64,000 nt of DNA, from assembly GCA_019240215.1 (NCBI GenBank), contig JAFAYQ010000038.1:94551-158550 (forward strand), given 5' to 3'. The stretch comes from Actinomycetota bacterium (lineage in GTDB: Bacteria; Actinomycetota; Actinomycetes; Streptosporangiales; Streptosporangiaceae). The notes under the pieces were generated by a model. That model saw nothing but the letters and a program-made list of their open reading frames with translations. It did no database searches and was not told the DNA's origin. Position 1 is the stretch's first letter; each line of letters opens with the position of its first letter. Below are positions 26,338-35,515 of the stretch, piece after piece. A program made the position numbers and the translations under genes.

Positions 26338-26619
26338 ATGATCAAGATGTCCAGGACCGTTCGCGATGGTTCGGTCCGCGTCACGTTCGCGCTGCCCGCC
26401 GGGGAGCCGGCCGGGGCGGTGTCGGTGGTCGGGGACTTCAACAACTGGGACCCGTTCGCGCACCCGCTGCGCAAGCGGTCCAACGGCACCCGCAGCACGG
26501 TGGTGACGACCGTCCCCGGCCAGACGCTGCGCTTCCGCTACCTGGCCGAAGGTGGCCACTGGTTCGATGACGAGGCCGCCCACACGGTCGACCATCAGGG
26601 CGCGACGATCTCCGTCTGA
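26338..26619 (+). CDS. stand-alone CBM48 / isoamylase N-terminal domain protein
   Basis: 93 residues comprising almost nothing but a CBM48-like early-set domain: VRVTFALPA, VSVVGDFNNWDPFAHPLRKRSNGT (the glycogen-binding GDFN-W core), LRFRYLAEGGHWFDDEAAH. In glycogen-branching enzymes and AMPK beta this fold binds alpha-glucans; alone it may target a partner to glycogen or just be structural. ATG 26338 has a CAGGAGA site. A long repeat-containing leader suggests dedicated regulation. Confidence 0.85.
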   Translation: MIKMSRTVRDGSVRVTFALPAGEPAGAVSVVGDFNNWDPFAHPLRKRSNGTRSTVVTTVPGQTLRFRYLAEGGHWFDDEAAHTVDHQGATISV

Positions 26620-27227
26620 CGCCCGGCCGGCGGGCTGGCTACCTGGCCGGTCGCCCGGCCGGCCGGGACCGGCCGCGGCCAGGGGGTGATCGAGGCGTTG
26701 GCGACCGCCGTCCGCGGCAGCGGTGAGCCCGGCGGCGGCAGGCAGGCGGCCGTCGCCACCCGCACCGGGCCGCCGTGGGTGACCACGATCAGCTCGGAGT
26801 TGAACTGAGTCTGCCGCAGCCGCCGCAGCGTGCGCTGCACCCGGTCGTACAGGCTGGCCACGCTCTCGCCGCCCGGCGGCCGCCGGTACGGGTCGTCCCA
26901 GAGCCGGTCGAGCACGTCGCCGCCGTCGCTGGCCGTCGAGCGGAGGCCTTCCAGCGCACCCAGGTGCTGTTCGCGCAGTCCGGCGTCGAACCACAGCGGC
27001 AGGCCCAGCCGTCCGGCGATGATCGCGGCCGTCTCCGCCGCCCGGGCCAGGTCGCTGGCCACCACCGCGACCGCGCCGGGGGCGACGGCCGCCAGTTCGG
27101 CGGCGGCCTGCTCGGCCTGGCCGCGGCCGGCCGGGGTGAGGCTGCCGGCCCGGGCGGACTGGCCCTGGATCCGGCCGGCCAGGTTCCAGGCGCTCTGGCC
27201 GTGCCGGACCAGCCACAGCGCCGCCAT
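26595..27227 (-). CDS. histidine phosphatase family protein
   Basis: 210 residues with the phosphatase signature LWLVRHGQSAWN (catalytic His), the second His in LIVVTHGGPVRVA, Arg in SDLARAAETA and Glu in EQHLGALEG. Phosphoglycerate-mutase-like phosphatases act on many phosphorylated metabolites. It is the last gene of an operon: its ATG overlaps the VOC stop by one base (ATGA), and upstream is a phosphosulfolactate synthase homologue, so a phosphorylated C3 sulfonate is a possible substrate. Its end overlaps the convergent CBM48 gene by 25 bp. Confidence 0.88.
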   Translation of the reverse strand: MAALWLVRHGQSAWNLAGRIQGQSARAGSLTPAGRGQAEQAAAELAAVAPGAVAVVASDLARAAETAAIIAGRLGLPLWFDAGLREQHLGALEGLRSTASDGGDVLDRLWDDPYRRPPGGESVASLYDRVQRTLRRLRQTQFNSELIVVTHGGPVRVATAACLPPPGSPLPRTAVANASITPWPRPVPAGRATGQVASPPAGRQTEIVAP

Positions 27228-27625
27228 CAGTACTGCAGCCGCGGGTCGTCGTAGTTCTTGAACTCGAGCACGTTGTTGGACGGGTCGGCCAGCGCGATCG
27301 TCCGGTGCTGCTCGGGCGTGCCCTCGAACCGCAGGGCCGGGCCGGCCAGCACCCGCAGCTTGCGCTGCTCGACCACCCGCAGCAGCCGGTCGAAGTCTTC
27401 AGCTTTCGCGAAGCTGACCCCGAAGTGCCGCGGATACATGACCGGCTCGTCGGGGATGTCGTCGCTCAGGTGGCAGACCAGCTGGTCGCCGAAGAAGTCG
27501 AGCGTGATCCGGTCGTGGTAACGGCGGGCGAGCTTGGCGCCCAGCCCGAACACGTAGAACTCGAGCGCCTCGTCCAGGTCGCGGGCGGGGACGGCGATGT
27601 GGCAGGCGTCGTACATGTCGCGCAT
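27227..27625 (-). CDS. VOC (glyoxalase/dioxygenase-fold) protein
   Basis: 132 residues: DACHIAVPARDLDEALEFYVFGLG at the start, a middle RHFGVSFAKAEDF, and the closing ADPSNNVLEFKNYDDP, all typical of the vicinal oxygen chelate fold with His/Glu metal ligands. Members include lyases, epimerases and ring-cleaving dioxygenases; which applies is unknown. It is sandwiched in a tight operon, 13 bp after the ComA-like gene and overlapping the histidine phosphatase. Confidence 0.85.
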   Translation of the reverse strand: MRDMYDACHIAVPARDLDEALEFYVFGLGAKLARRYHDRITLDFFGDQLVCHLSDDIPDEPVMYPRHFGVSFAKAEDFDRLLRVVEQRKLRVLAGPALRFEGTPEQHRTIALADPSNNVLEFKNYDDPRLQY

Positions 27626-27638
27626 CCGTGAAGTCCTT

Positions 27639-28436
27639 TCAGGCCGCGGCGGGCCGGGTGGTGCGGGCGGTCGGCCGCGGGGTGGCGCCGATCCGGCTGG
27701 CCCCGGCCCCGGTGGTCAGGTCGAGCAGGGTGTCTCCGCGCAGGCCGCGGCGCAGGGTCTCCACCCCGATCACGTCGGTGGTGGCCACGTTGCCCAGATT
27801 GACGTCGGGGCCGACGGTACGGATCAGCTCGACCTGCAGGTCCTTGGTCGGCGCCTCGAACATCACCAGGCTGGGGTCGACCGCCTCCAGCACCGCCCCC
27901 AGCACGTCGTCGCGCATGTGGCCGTCGGCCCGGGCGATGCCGCTGCGGCCGCTCTCGCGGGCCTCGGTGATGACCATCGACGCGCCCGCCGCCAAGTCCT
28001 GGTTCAGTGCGCTGACCCAGTCGGCCGGGGTGAGCAGGGCCGACCGGTCCGCGTCCTTGTACCCGACCTCGGACAGCACCGGGCGGACCCCGGCCAGCTG
28101 GCGGACGTAGTCGGCCTTGGCGTTCTGGTCCAGCGGGATCGTCCCGTTCGACACCTCGATGTGGGTCGCCCCGAACCCGTCCACCATGGCCAGGTAGTCC
28201 GGCAGGCGCCCGGTCCACAGGAAGTACTCGAACAGCGTGCCGCCGAAGTAGAAGCCGATCCCGGCGTCCTGCAGCGCCCCGGTCTTACGGGCGATGTCCT
28301 TGGTCACCAGCGCCGTCCCCCAGCCGAACTTCACCAGGTCGATCAGGGGCCCGTGACTCTCGACCAGGTCGATGAACGCGCGGGTCGGCAGTCCGGTGTC
28401 GATGACCATGGTGGTGCCGTGCTGACCGGGGGTCAT
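27639..28436 (-). CDS. phosphosulfolactate synthase-like protein (ComA family)
   Basis: 265 residues. ComA adds sulfite to phosphoenolpyruvate to form (2R)-phospho-3-sulfolactate. The product shows the family layout of a TIM barrel: LPTRAFIDLVESHGPLIDLVKFGWGTAL, GIGFYFGGTLFEYF, HIEVSNGTIPL, VRPVLSEVGYKD, VITEARESGRSGI, VMFEAPTKDLQVELI and GPDVNLGNVATTDVIGVETLRRGLRGDT. ATG at 28436 follows GGAGG. It leads a three-gene operon (VOC, histidine phosphatase). No other coenzyme M gene is seen, so the product may be another sulfonate or the reaction may differ. A CATCCG-CGC-CGGATG inverted repeat lies at 28511-28525 upstream. Confidence 0.85.
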   Translation of the reverse strand: MTPGQHGTTMVIDTGLPTRAFIDLVESHGPLIDLVKFGWGTALVTKDIARKTGALQDAGIGFYFGGTLFEYFLWTGRLPDYLAMVDGFGATHIEVSNGTIPLDQNAKADYVRQLAGVRPVLSEVGYKDADRSALLTPADWVSALNQDLAAGASMVITEARESGRSGIARADGHMRDDVLGAVLEAVDPSLVMFEAPTKDLQVELIRTVGPDVNLGNVATTDVIGVETLRRGLRGDTLLDLTTGAGASRIGATPRPTARTTRPAAA

Positions 28437-28602
28437 GGATTCCTCCAGGCGGTTGGTGCGGGGCGGACCGGTTTGACACTGCTGAGTCTCGGCCGCCCAG
28501 GTGGGAGCACCATCCGCGCCGGATGCGAACCTGATGAGCGTCCCAGACCTGGTCAGGACCTTGATCGAACCCACATGTAAACGCTGAGTAAACGTCCAGG
28601 TT

Positions 28603-29295
28603 TCAGGTCGGCGGCCCCGAGCCGGGGACGACCAGGCCGGTCTCGTAGGCGGCCACCACCGCCTGGGTGCGGTCCCGCAGCCCGAGCTTGGCCAGCACCC
28701 GGCTGACATGGGTCTTCACGGTCTCCTCGGTGACCACCAGGCGGGCCGCAACCTCGGGGTTGGACAGCCCCTCGGCCACCAGCCGCAGCACCTGGGTCTC
28801 CCGCGGCGTCAGGGTGGCCAGCGCCCGGCCGGCCGCCGGTTCCCCGGCCCGCGGCCGCTGCTGGGCGAACTCGCTGATCAGCCGGCGGGTGACGGTCGGC
28901 GCCAGCAGCGCCTGGCCGGCCGCGATGACCCGCACCGCGTCGAACAGCCGCTCGGCGGTCACGTCCTTGAGCAGGAAGCCGCTGGCGCCCGCCCGCAGCG
29001 CGTCGTAGACGTACTCGTCGAGGTCGAACGTGGTCAAGATCAGCACCCGGGGTGCGCCCGGGCCCCCGCCCGCCAGCTGGCGGGTCGCCTCGATGCCGTC
29101 GGTGCCGGGCATCCGCACGTCCATCAGCACCACCTGGGGCCGCACCGCCCGGCAGACCCGGACCGCCTCGCCCCCGTCGGCTGCGGTCCCGGCCACGCGG
29201 AAGTCGGGCTGGGTCCCCAGCAGCTCCGCGAACCCGGTCCGCACCACCTGGTGGTCGTCGGCCACCACCACCCGGATCGCCTCGGTCCCGCTCAT
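28603..29295 (-). CDS. NarL/LuxR-type response regulator
   Basis: 230 residues. Receiver domain: acidic pocket in [14 protein letters not shown], phospho-acceptor Asp in [15 protein letters not shown], Lys in [11 protein letters not shown]-terminal LuxR helix-turn-helix: [43 protein letters not shown]. Overlaps the histidine kinase by 4 bp (ATGA), forming one two-component system divergent from an ABC-2 exporter that is its probable target. Confidence 0.93.
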   Translation of the reverse strand: MSGTEAIRVVVADDHQVVRTGFAELLGTQPDFRVAGTAADGGEAVRVCRAVRPQVVLMDVRMPGTDGIEATRQLAGGGPGAPRVLILTTFDLDEYVYDALRAGASGFLLKDVTAERLFDAVRVIAAGQALLAPTVTRRLISEFAQQRPRAGEPAAGRALATLTPRETQVLRLVAEGLSNPEVAARLVVTEETVKTHVSRVLAKLGLRDRTQAVVAAYETGLVVPGSGPPT

Positions 29296-30419
29296 GGTTG
29301 CTCCGCCTGGCCGGGCAGCCTGGCGCTGACGGTGAACCCGCCGCCGCTGGCCGCGCCGGTGGTCAGTTCGCCGCCGACCGCGGCCGCCCGCTCGCGCATG
29401 CCGAGCAGGCCGTGCCCGCCCGCTGGCGTCGACGGCGCGGCCGGCGGGCCGGGGCCGTTGTCGCGGACCCGCAGCCGCAGGCCGTCGCCGCCGTACCGCA
29501 GCTCCACGTCGACCGCGGCGCCGGGGGCGTGCCGCCGGGAGTTGGTCAGCGCCTCCTGGATGATCCGGTAGGCGGCCAGCTCCACCCCCGGATCGAGGGA
29601 GACCGGGACCCCGCTGACGATCAGCCGGGTGCCGGCCCCGGACGCCTCCCGGGCGTCGTCGAGCAGCCGGTTGAGCTGGCGCAGGCCTGGCTGCGGCTGC
29701 CGGTCGGCGCCGTCCTCACCGGTGTCCTCGCGCAGCACCCCCAGCAGCCGCCGCATCTCGGTCAGCCCGGCCCGGGCGGTGTCACCGATCGCACGCAGCC
29801 GCTGGGCGGTGGCGGGCGGCAGGTCGGGTGCGGTCAGCCGGGCCGTCTCGGCCTGCACCGCGATCATCGAGATGTGGTGGGCGACCACGTCGTGCAGCTC
29901 ACGGGAGATGCGAGCCCGTTCCCCGCGGGCGGTGTGCTCGAGCAGGGTGCCCGCGAACTCGGCCCGGGCGGCGGTGTGCTCGGTCGCCTCGAACTGGGCC
30001 CGCCAGGCCAGGCCGGCGCCCGCCGCCACCGGGGCCAGCGCCGCCGCCAGCACCGTCACCACCCGGGTCTCGCCGCTGCCGCCCGGCCCGGCCAGCGCCA
30101 CCGCCAGGAACGGCAGCCCCAGCGCGACCGCCAGCCACACCGTTCCCCACTGCGGCCCGCGGCGGCCGAGCCGCCCGGCCACCAGCAGCAGTGCGGCCAC
30201 GCTGGCCAGCGGCAGCAGGTGGAACAGGGTGAGCGCCAGCAGGCCGGCCACGCCCACCACCACGGCCGCCGCCACCGGCGGCAGGAACGCGAGCGGCAGC
30301 GTGCTGCCCAGCGCCAGCACGCTGAGGAACAGCGCCGGCGGGGTGACGCCGTGCCCGCGCACGGCCACCTCGGTCACGGCCAGCAGGCCGAGCAGCACCG
30401 CGGTGATGATCGATCCCAC
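29292..30419 (-). CDS. sensor histidine kinase (HisKA_3 type)
   Basis: About 375 residues. Five or six N-terminal membrane segments, then the HisKA_3 dimerisation domain with the phospho-acceptor His in [17 protein letters not shown] and an HATPase domain ([20 protein letters not shown]-box, RDNGPGP G1, [19 protein letters not shown]). There is no obvious extracellular sensor, as in DesK/LiaS-like kinases that sense membrane or transporter state. GTG 30419 is chosen because the first membrane helix begins there; the ORF is open to 30464. Paired with the response regulator and divergent ABC operon. Confidence 0.92.
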   Translation of the reverse strand: MGSIITAVLLGLLAVTEVAVRGHGVTPPALFLSVLALGSTLPLAFLPPVAAAVVVGVAGLLALTLFHLLPLASVAALLLVAGRLGRRGPQWGTVWLAVALGLPFLAVALAGPGGSGETRVVTVLAAALAPVAAGAGLAWRAQFEATEHTAARAEFAGTLLEHTARGERARISRELHDVVAHHISMIAVQAETARLTAPDLPPATAQRLRAIGDTARAGLTEMRRLLGVLREDTGEDGADRQPQPGLRQLNRLLDDAREASGAGTRLIVSGVPVSLDPGVELAAYRIIQEALTNSRRHAPGAAVDVELRYGGDGLRLRVRDNGPGPPAAPSTPAGGHGLLGMRERAAAVGGELTTGAASGGGFTVSARLPGQAEQP

Positions 30420-30550
30420 CCCTTCATTGTCGTCGCTGGGGCAAGCCGCTGGCGTCCCCCGCACGGGGGAGGCGGCGGTCGTCCGGCCGGCCGGAAGACC
30501 CCTCTCAGGCGGGACGACGCCGGGGCCGGTCGCGGCCTAGCGTGCGGGGC

Positions 30551-31474
30551 ATGGAAGCAACGGTCGAAGTCGACGGGCTGCGTAAACGTTTCGGGCCGAC
30601 CCCGGCCCTGGACGGCATGACGTTCACCGTCCGGCCCGGTCAGGTCACCGGGTTCGTCGGCCCCAACGGGGCCGGTAAGTCCACCACCATGCGGGTGATC
30701 CTCGGGCTGGACGCGCCCGACCAGGGCCGGGCGCTGATCGGCGGCCAGCCCTACGCGAGCCTGCGGCACCCGCTCAGCCACGTGGGCGCGCTGCTCGACG
30801 CGGGGGCGCTGCAGCCCAGCCGCAGCGCCCGGCATCACCTGCTGTGGCTGGCGCATTCCCAGGGGCTGCGGGCCGGCCGGGTCGACGACGTGATCGGGCT
30901 GACCGGCCTGGCCAGCGCCACCCGGCGCAAGGCGGGCGGCTACTCGCTGGGCATGCGCCAGCGCCTCGGCATCGCCGCCGCACTGCTCGGCGACCCGCCG
31001 GTGCTGATGCTGGACGAGCCGTTCAACGGCCTCGACCCCGAGGGCATCCTCTGGATGCGCACGTTCCTGCGCGCGCTGGCGGCCGAAGGCCGGGCCGTGC
31101 TGGTGTCCAGCCACCTGATGAGCGAACTGCAGGACGCGGCCGATCACCTGGTGGTGGCGGGCCGCGGCCGGGTGGTGGCCGACACCAGCGTGGCCGACCT
31201 GATCGCGGCCGCGTCCGGGGACCGGGTCACGCTGCGGACCGAGGCCCGCTCGGCGGCGATGACGGTGCTGGCCAGCGCGGGGGCCACCGTCGCCGCCACC
31301 GGCCGCGACACCGTCACCATCTCCGGGCTGCCCGCCCGGCAGGTGGTGGCGCTGCTCGGGGACAGCGCGGTGCCGTTCGCCGAGGTGTCCGCTCACCGCG
31401 CCACCCTCGAGGAGGCTTACATGGAGCTGACCCGGGACGTGACCGAGTTCCGGGGCGCGCAGGTGACGTCGTGA
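30551..31474 (+). CDS. ABC transporter ATP-binding protein
   Basis: 307 residues. Walker A GPNGAGKSTTMRV, Q-loop region, signature YSLGMRQRLGIAAAL, Walker B VLMLDEPFNGLDPEG and switch His in VLVSSHLMSEL are present. The C-terminal extension is like that of bacitracin/lantibiotic-type exporters (BcrA). ATG 30551 is preferred over GTG 30542. Its stop overlaps the GTG start of the next permease (GTGA). Confidence 0.93.
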   Translation: MEATVEVDGLRKRFGPTPALDGMTFTVRPGQVTGFVGPNGAGKSTTMRVILGLDAPDQGRALIGGQPYASLRHPLSHVGALLDAGALQPSRSARHHLLWLAHSQGLRAGRVDDVIGLTGLASATRRKAGGYSLGMRQRLGIAAALLGDPPVLMLDEPFNGLDPEGILWMRTFLRALAAEGRAVLVSSHLMSELQDAADHLVVAGRGRVVADTSVADLIAAASGDRVTLRTEARSAAMTVLASAGATVAATGRDTVTISGLPARQVVALLGDSAVPFAEVSAHRATLEEAYMELTRDVTEFRGAQVTS

Positions 31475-33072
31475 GCGCGCCGGTGATCGCGCCCTACCGG
31501 TCGGCCCTGTCGCCCGGCCGGGACGGGTTCGCTCAGCTGGTGCGGGCCGAGTGGACCAAGCTGTGGACGGTGCGGGGCTGGGTCATCGGCCTGGTCCTGG
31601 TCATCGTGGTGACCGATCTGCTCGGCCTGTTCGGCGGCGGCTACAGCAGCATCGAGTGCATCACCGGGCCGGGGGGCAAGCCGCAGACCGGCGCGGCCTG
31701 CACCCCGAAGGTCGCCACCGGGCCCGGCGGCCAGGCCGTGAACGACAACTACTACCTGGCCGGCCAGCCGCTGACCGGCGACGGCAGCCTCACCGCCCGG
31801 GTGACCGCGCTGACGACCGAGCTGGGCACCCCGGCCGGGCCGACCGGCCAGGACGTCACCCTGCAGCCGGGCTCGGTGCCGTGGGCCAAGGCCGGGATCA
31901 TCGTCACCGCCAGCACCAGCCAGGGTGCGGCCTACGCGGCGATGATGGTCACCCCCGGCCACGGGGTGCGGATGCAGTACGACTACACCGGCGACATCGC
32001 CGGCCAGCTGGGCCCGGCGTCGGCCACCAGCCCCCGCTGGCTGCGGCTGACCCGGGCCGGGGCCACCGTCACCGGGTACGACTCGGCCGACGGGGTGCAC
32101 TGGACCCAGGTCGGTGCCGTCCGGCTGCCGGGGCTGGCCGCCACCGTCCGGGCCGGCCTGTTCGCGGCCGCCCCCGACTGGCAGCAGAGCTCGGTCAGCA
32201 CCGGCGGGGGCGAGACCGGGTCAGGCGGCCCCAGCCTCGCGACCGGGGTGCTGGACCAGGTGCGGACCGCCGGTTCCTGGGCCGACGGGTCCGGCGGCTG
32301 GCAGGGCACCGCGGTCGGCGGGGCCAACCTCAGTCAGGTCGGCTACCAGCAGGCCGACGGCCAGTTCACGGTGCGCGGGTCGGGCGACATCGCCCCGCTG
32401 CTGCCCGGTAACGGGGGCCGCTACCAGACCATCGAGCAGCATCTGATCGGCGTGTTCGCCGGGCTGATCGTGGCGATCATGGTGGGGGTGCTGTTCATCA
32501 CCGCCGAGTACCGCCGGGGCCTGATCCGCACCACCTTCACCGCCAGCCCCCGCCGGGGCCGCGTGCTGGCGGCCAAGGCACTGGTGATCGGCTCGGTCAC
32601 GTTCGTGGCGGGGCTGATCGCGACGGTCATCGCGGTGGCCGGCGGGGTCGCGGTGGTGCATAGCCAGTTCGGCTACGTGTTCCCGGTCAGCGCCCTGACC
32701 TGGGCCCGGGTGGTGGCCGGGAGCGCGCTGCTGCTGGCGGTGGCGGCCGTGCTGGCGGTGGCGGTGGGCGCCATCCTGCGCCGCTCGGCCGCCGCCGTCA
32801 CGCTGGCGGTCGCGGTGCTGGTGCTGCCCTACATCCTCGGGGTCGCCTCGGTGCTGCCCGGCCACGCGGCCCAGTGGGTGCTGCGGATCACCCCGGCCGC
32901 CGCGTTCGCGATCCAGCAGAGCATCCCCGCCTACCCGCAGGTCGACAATCTGTACCTGCCCACCACCGGCTACTACCCGCTGGCCCCGTGGGCCGGGTTC
33001 ACGGTGCTGTGCGGCTGGACGGCGCTGGCGTTCGCGCTGGCCGTCTACCTGATCCGGCGGCGGGACGCGTGA
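31471..33072 (+). CDS. ABC-2 permease with an extracellular concanavalin-like insert
   Basis: 533 residues. After EWTKLWTVRGWVIGLVLVIVV (first membrane helix) comes about 260 residues outside the membrane; residues ~90-230 resemble DUF1349/LamG beta-sandwich lectin-like domains (VPWAKAGIIVTAS, YAAMMVTPGHGVRMQYD, RWLRLTRAGATVTGYDSADG, HWTQVGAV). The remaining membrane helices begin at LIGVFAGLIVAIMVG and include TAEYRRGLIRTTFTASPRR, the usual ABC-2 permease loop. The insert would face the cell wall and may bind sugar or peptide ligands. GTG 31471 overlaps the ATPase stop. Confidence 0.85.
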   Translation: MSAPVIAPYRSALSPGRDGFAQLVRAEWTKLWTVRGWVIGLVLVIVVTDLLGLFGGGYSSIECITGPGGKPQTGAACTPKVATGPGGQAVNDNYYLAGQPLTGDGSLTARVTALTTELGTPAGPTGQDVTLQPGSVPWAKAGIIVTASTSQGAAYAAMMVTPGHGVRMQYDYTGDIAGQLGPASATSPRWLRLTRAGATVTGYDSADGVHWTQVGAVRLPGLAATVRAGLFAAAPDWQQSSVSTGGGETGSGGPSLATGVLDQVRTAGSWADGSGGWQGTAVGGANLSQVGYQQADGQFTVRGSGDIAPLLPGNGGRYQTIEQHLIGVFAGLIVAIMVGVLFITAEYRRGLIRTTFTASPRRGRVLAAKALVIGSVTFVAGLIATVIAVAGGVAVVHSQFGYVFPVSALTWARVVAGSALLLAVAAVLAVAVGAILRRSAAAVTLAVAVLVLPYILGVASVLPGHAAQWVLRITPAAAFAIQQSIPAYPQVDNLYLPTTGYYPLAPWAGFTVLCGWTALAFALAVYLIRRRDA

Positions 33073-33860
33073 AAGACGGCCCGCTGACCGAAGCACTGCA
33101 CGCGGAGTGGACCAAGCAGCGGACGGTGGCCGTCACCGGCTGGCTGCTGCTGACGGCGGCCGTCCTCACCGGGGCGGTCAGCGCCGCCACCGCCGCGACC
33201 GTGCACTGCCCGGCGACCGGCTGCGGCCTCGACCCGGCCCGGGCCAGCCTCACCGGGGTCGAGTTCGGCCAGGCGGTGGTGGCGATCCTGGCCGTGCTGA
33301 CCATCAGCAACGAGTACAGCACGGGGATGATCCGCACCACGCTGGCGGCGATGCCGCGCCGGACCACCGTGCTGACCGCCAAGGCGCTCATGGTGGCCGC
33401 CCTGGCCCTGGTGGCCGGGGTCGTCGGGGTGCTCGGTTCGGTGCTGGCCGGGGCGCTGCTGCTGCCCGGTCACGGCTTCAACGCCGCCCACGGGTTCGCC
33501 CCGCTGTCGCTGGCCGACGGGCCGGTGCTGCGGGCGGCGGGCGGGTCGGTGCTCTACCTGATGCTGATCGCCCTGCTCAGCCTGGGGGTGGCGACCGCCG
33601 TCCGTGAGCCCGTGGTGGCCATCGGCCTGGTCCTGGCCCTGCTGTACCTGTTCCCGCTGCTGGCCCGGGTGGCCGCCAGCGCCGAATGGGGCCGCCACCT
33701 GCAACAGGCCGGCCCGATGACGGCCGGGCTGGCCATCCAGGCCACCACCCACCTGCGCACGCTGCCCATCCAGCCCTGGCCCGGCCTCGGGGTGCTGACC
33801 GCCTGGGCGGCCGCCGCGCTGCTGGCCGGCGGCCTGGTCCTGCGGCTCCGGGACGCTTAG
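33069..33860 (+). CDS. ABC-2 permease
   Basis: 263 residues with six hydrophobic segments: ALHAEWTKQRTVAVTGWLLL at the start, then ILAVLTISNEYSTGMIRTTLAAMPRR, the same loop pattern as the preceding permease but without its extracellular insert. GTG 33069 overlaps the previous stop (GTGA). Together with the ATPase and the lectin-bearing permease it makes an asymmetric exporter. Confidence 0.88.
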   Translation: MKDGPLTEALHAEWTKQRTVAVTGWLLLTAAVLTGAVSAATAATVHCPATGCGLDPARASLTGVEFGQAVVAILAVLTISNEYSTGMIRTTLAAMPRRTTVLTAKALMVAALALVAGVVGVLGSVLAGALLLPGHGFNAAHGFAPLSLADGPVLRAAGGSVLYLMLIALLSLGVATAVREPVVAIGLVLALLYLFPLLARVAASAEWGRHLQQAGPMTAGLAIQATTHLRTLPIQPWPGLGVLTAWAAAALLAGGLVLRLRDA

Positions 33861-33907
33861 CGTCACCACCACGGCCGCGCTGCTGCGGGGCCTGCTAGGG
33901 TGCCCGC

Positions 33908-34555
33908 GTGCGGGGCGCGTCAGCTGGACTACGGGTGGCCTGCGGCCTGCTGGCGGGGGCCGTCGCCGGGGTGATCACCGGGCTGGTCACGGTCCCGTCG
34001 GCGGCGATCCTGCTCGGCTGGGACGTCACCGTCGCGATCTACCTGGTCTGGACCTGGGCGGCGGTCCGCGGCCTGGACACCACGCTCACCGCCGAGCTGG
34101 CCAAGCGGGAAGATCCCAGCGCCCCGGTGGCCGAGCTGCTGCTGATCGGGGCGGACGTGGCGGTGCTCGCCGCGGTCGCGTTCGCGCTGGTCCGGGCGGG
34201 CCAGGCGGCCGGCGGCATGAAGGCCTTCCTGATCGCGCTGGGACTGTTCAGCGTCGTCCTGTCCTGGACGGTGGTGCACACCGTCTACATGCTGCGGTAC
34301 GCCCGGGCCTACTATTCCGGGCCCGCCGGTGCTGCCCCGGCCGGCGGCATCGAGTTCAACGAGGACGAGCCGCCGACCTACGTTGACTTCGCCTACTTCG
34401 CGTTCACGATCGGCATGACCTTCCAGGTGTCCGACACCAACATCACCGCCAAGGCCGTGCGCCGGCTGACCCTGCAGCACGCGCTGTTCGCCTACCTGTA
34501 CGGCGCGGTCCTGGTCGGCCTGGTCATCAACGTGGTCGCCGCCCTGCTCAAGTAG
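33908..34555 (+). CDS. DUF1345 membrane protein
   Basis: 215 residues, four to five membrane segments. LLGWDVTVAIYLVWTWAAV, SWTVVHTVYMLRYARAYYS and the strongly conserved DFAYFAFTIGMTFQVSDT-type block identify the DUF1345 family, function unknown. GTG 33908 start. It follows the ABC operon by 47 bp and is probably a separate unit. Confidence 0.85.
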   Translation: MRGASAGLRVACGLLAGAVAGVITGLVTVPSAAILLGWDVTVAIYLVWTWAAVRGLDTTLTAELAKREDPSAPVAELLLIGADVAVLAAVAFALVRAGQAAGGMKAFLIALGLFSVVLSWTVVHTVYMLRYARAYYSGPAGAAPAGGIEFNEDEPPTYVDFAYFAFTIGMTFQVSDTNITAKAVRRLTLQHALFAYLYGAVLVGLVINVVAALLK

Positions 34556-34642
34556 GACGTCCGCCGGCCGCCGCGGCCATCCCTTCCGGCCGCCCGGCCG
34601 TAACTGGTTTAATCCGGGCACGATGTCGCGAAAGGCCTGAGC

Positions 34643-35494
34643 GTGGCGGGTGAACTGGAACGGCGGCGGCCGGCCAGGGGTGACCTGGCCGCCGAGGGTG
34701 CCCGGCTGGGCGCCAGCTTCGGCCTGGGCGGCGCGCCCCAGGGCGCCTACCGGGCCCGGCGGCGGTCCAAGCAGTGGGGTTGCGGGGCGGGGCTGCTCGG
34801 CTGGGGCGCCGTCCTCGCCTTCGTCATACCGGAGTGGCAGCATCACTGGGCCTCGGGCTGGGAAGCCGGGGCGGGCGTGCTCGCGGCCGTCGGGGTGGTG
34901 GTGATGACGCTGGCGCCGCGCTCGAAGTGGGACCGGCTGTACTGGTACCCGGCCGGCATCGCCCAGCGGATCAGCACCGAGCCGGAGCCGCGGATCCTGC
35001 GCTGGCCGGACGTGACCGCGGTCCGCATCGCCTACGAGCTTGACGACGAGTCGCTGCTCCTGGCCAGCTGCATCGTGGACGGCCCCGGGTCCACGCCGAT
35101 CGAAGCCGACCGCCGCTACCAGGGCGGGCTGGCCGCCTTCGCCCGCGAAGCCGAGCGGGTCATCGAGCCCCGGCTGCTGCCCGGCCTCATCGACGCCTAC
35201 GAGCGGGACCAGCCGGTGGTGTTCGGCGACCTCACGATCGCCCGGGCCGGGCTCGGCTACCAGCCCAGCCGGGGCAGCCGGGCAAGCGCCGAGGGCTGGT
35301 GGCTGCCCTGGCCCGAGGTTCGCGTGGTCAAGGCCCACGGCCCCGGCCGCGGGCTCTACGTCCACCCGAAGCCGCGGGGCCGGGGCAAGCGCTGGGCCGG
35401 TTTGGAAGGGGTCGCCAACGGGCTCCTCGCCCACCGCCTCATCGAGCACGCGGCCGCCCCTCATGGGGTGCCGGTCACGCTTAGCCGCGAGTAA
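34643..35494 (+). CDS. hypothetical protein with two membrane segments and a PH-like soluble part
   Basis: 283 residues. A basic N-terminus (YRARRRSKQWG) precedes two hydrophobic segments (GAGLLGWGAVLAFVI and AGAGVLAAVGVVVMTLA). The rest alternates strands with conserved-looking pieces DRLYWYPAGIAQRIS, EPRILRWPDVTAVRI, and a terminal RLIEHAA helix, a pattern like bacterial PH/DUF6585-type domains that occur in pairs. No function can be stated. GTG 34643 used; AAAGGC upstream is a weak ribosome site. Confidence 0.65.
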   Translation: MAGELERRRPARGDLAAEGARLGASFGLGGAPQGAYRARRRSKQWGCGAGLLGWGAVLAFVIPEWQHHWASGWEAGAGVLAAVGVVVMTLAPRSKWDRLYWYPAGIAQRISTEPEPRILRWPDVTAVRIAYELDDESLLLASCIVDGPGSTPIEADRRYQGGLAAFAREAERVIEPRLLPGLIDAYERDQPVVFGDLTIARAGLGYQPSRGSRASAEGWWLPWPEVRVVKAHGPGRGLYVHPKPRGRGKRWAGLEGVANGLLAHRLIEHAAAPHGVPVTLSRE

Positions 35495-35515
35495 GGCCCG
35501 ATATAGCCTGAGGTC

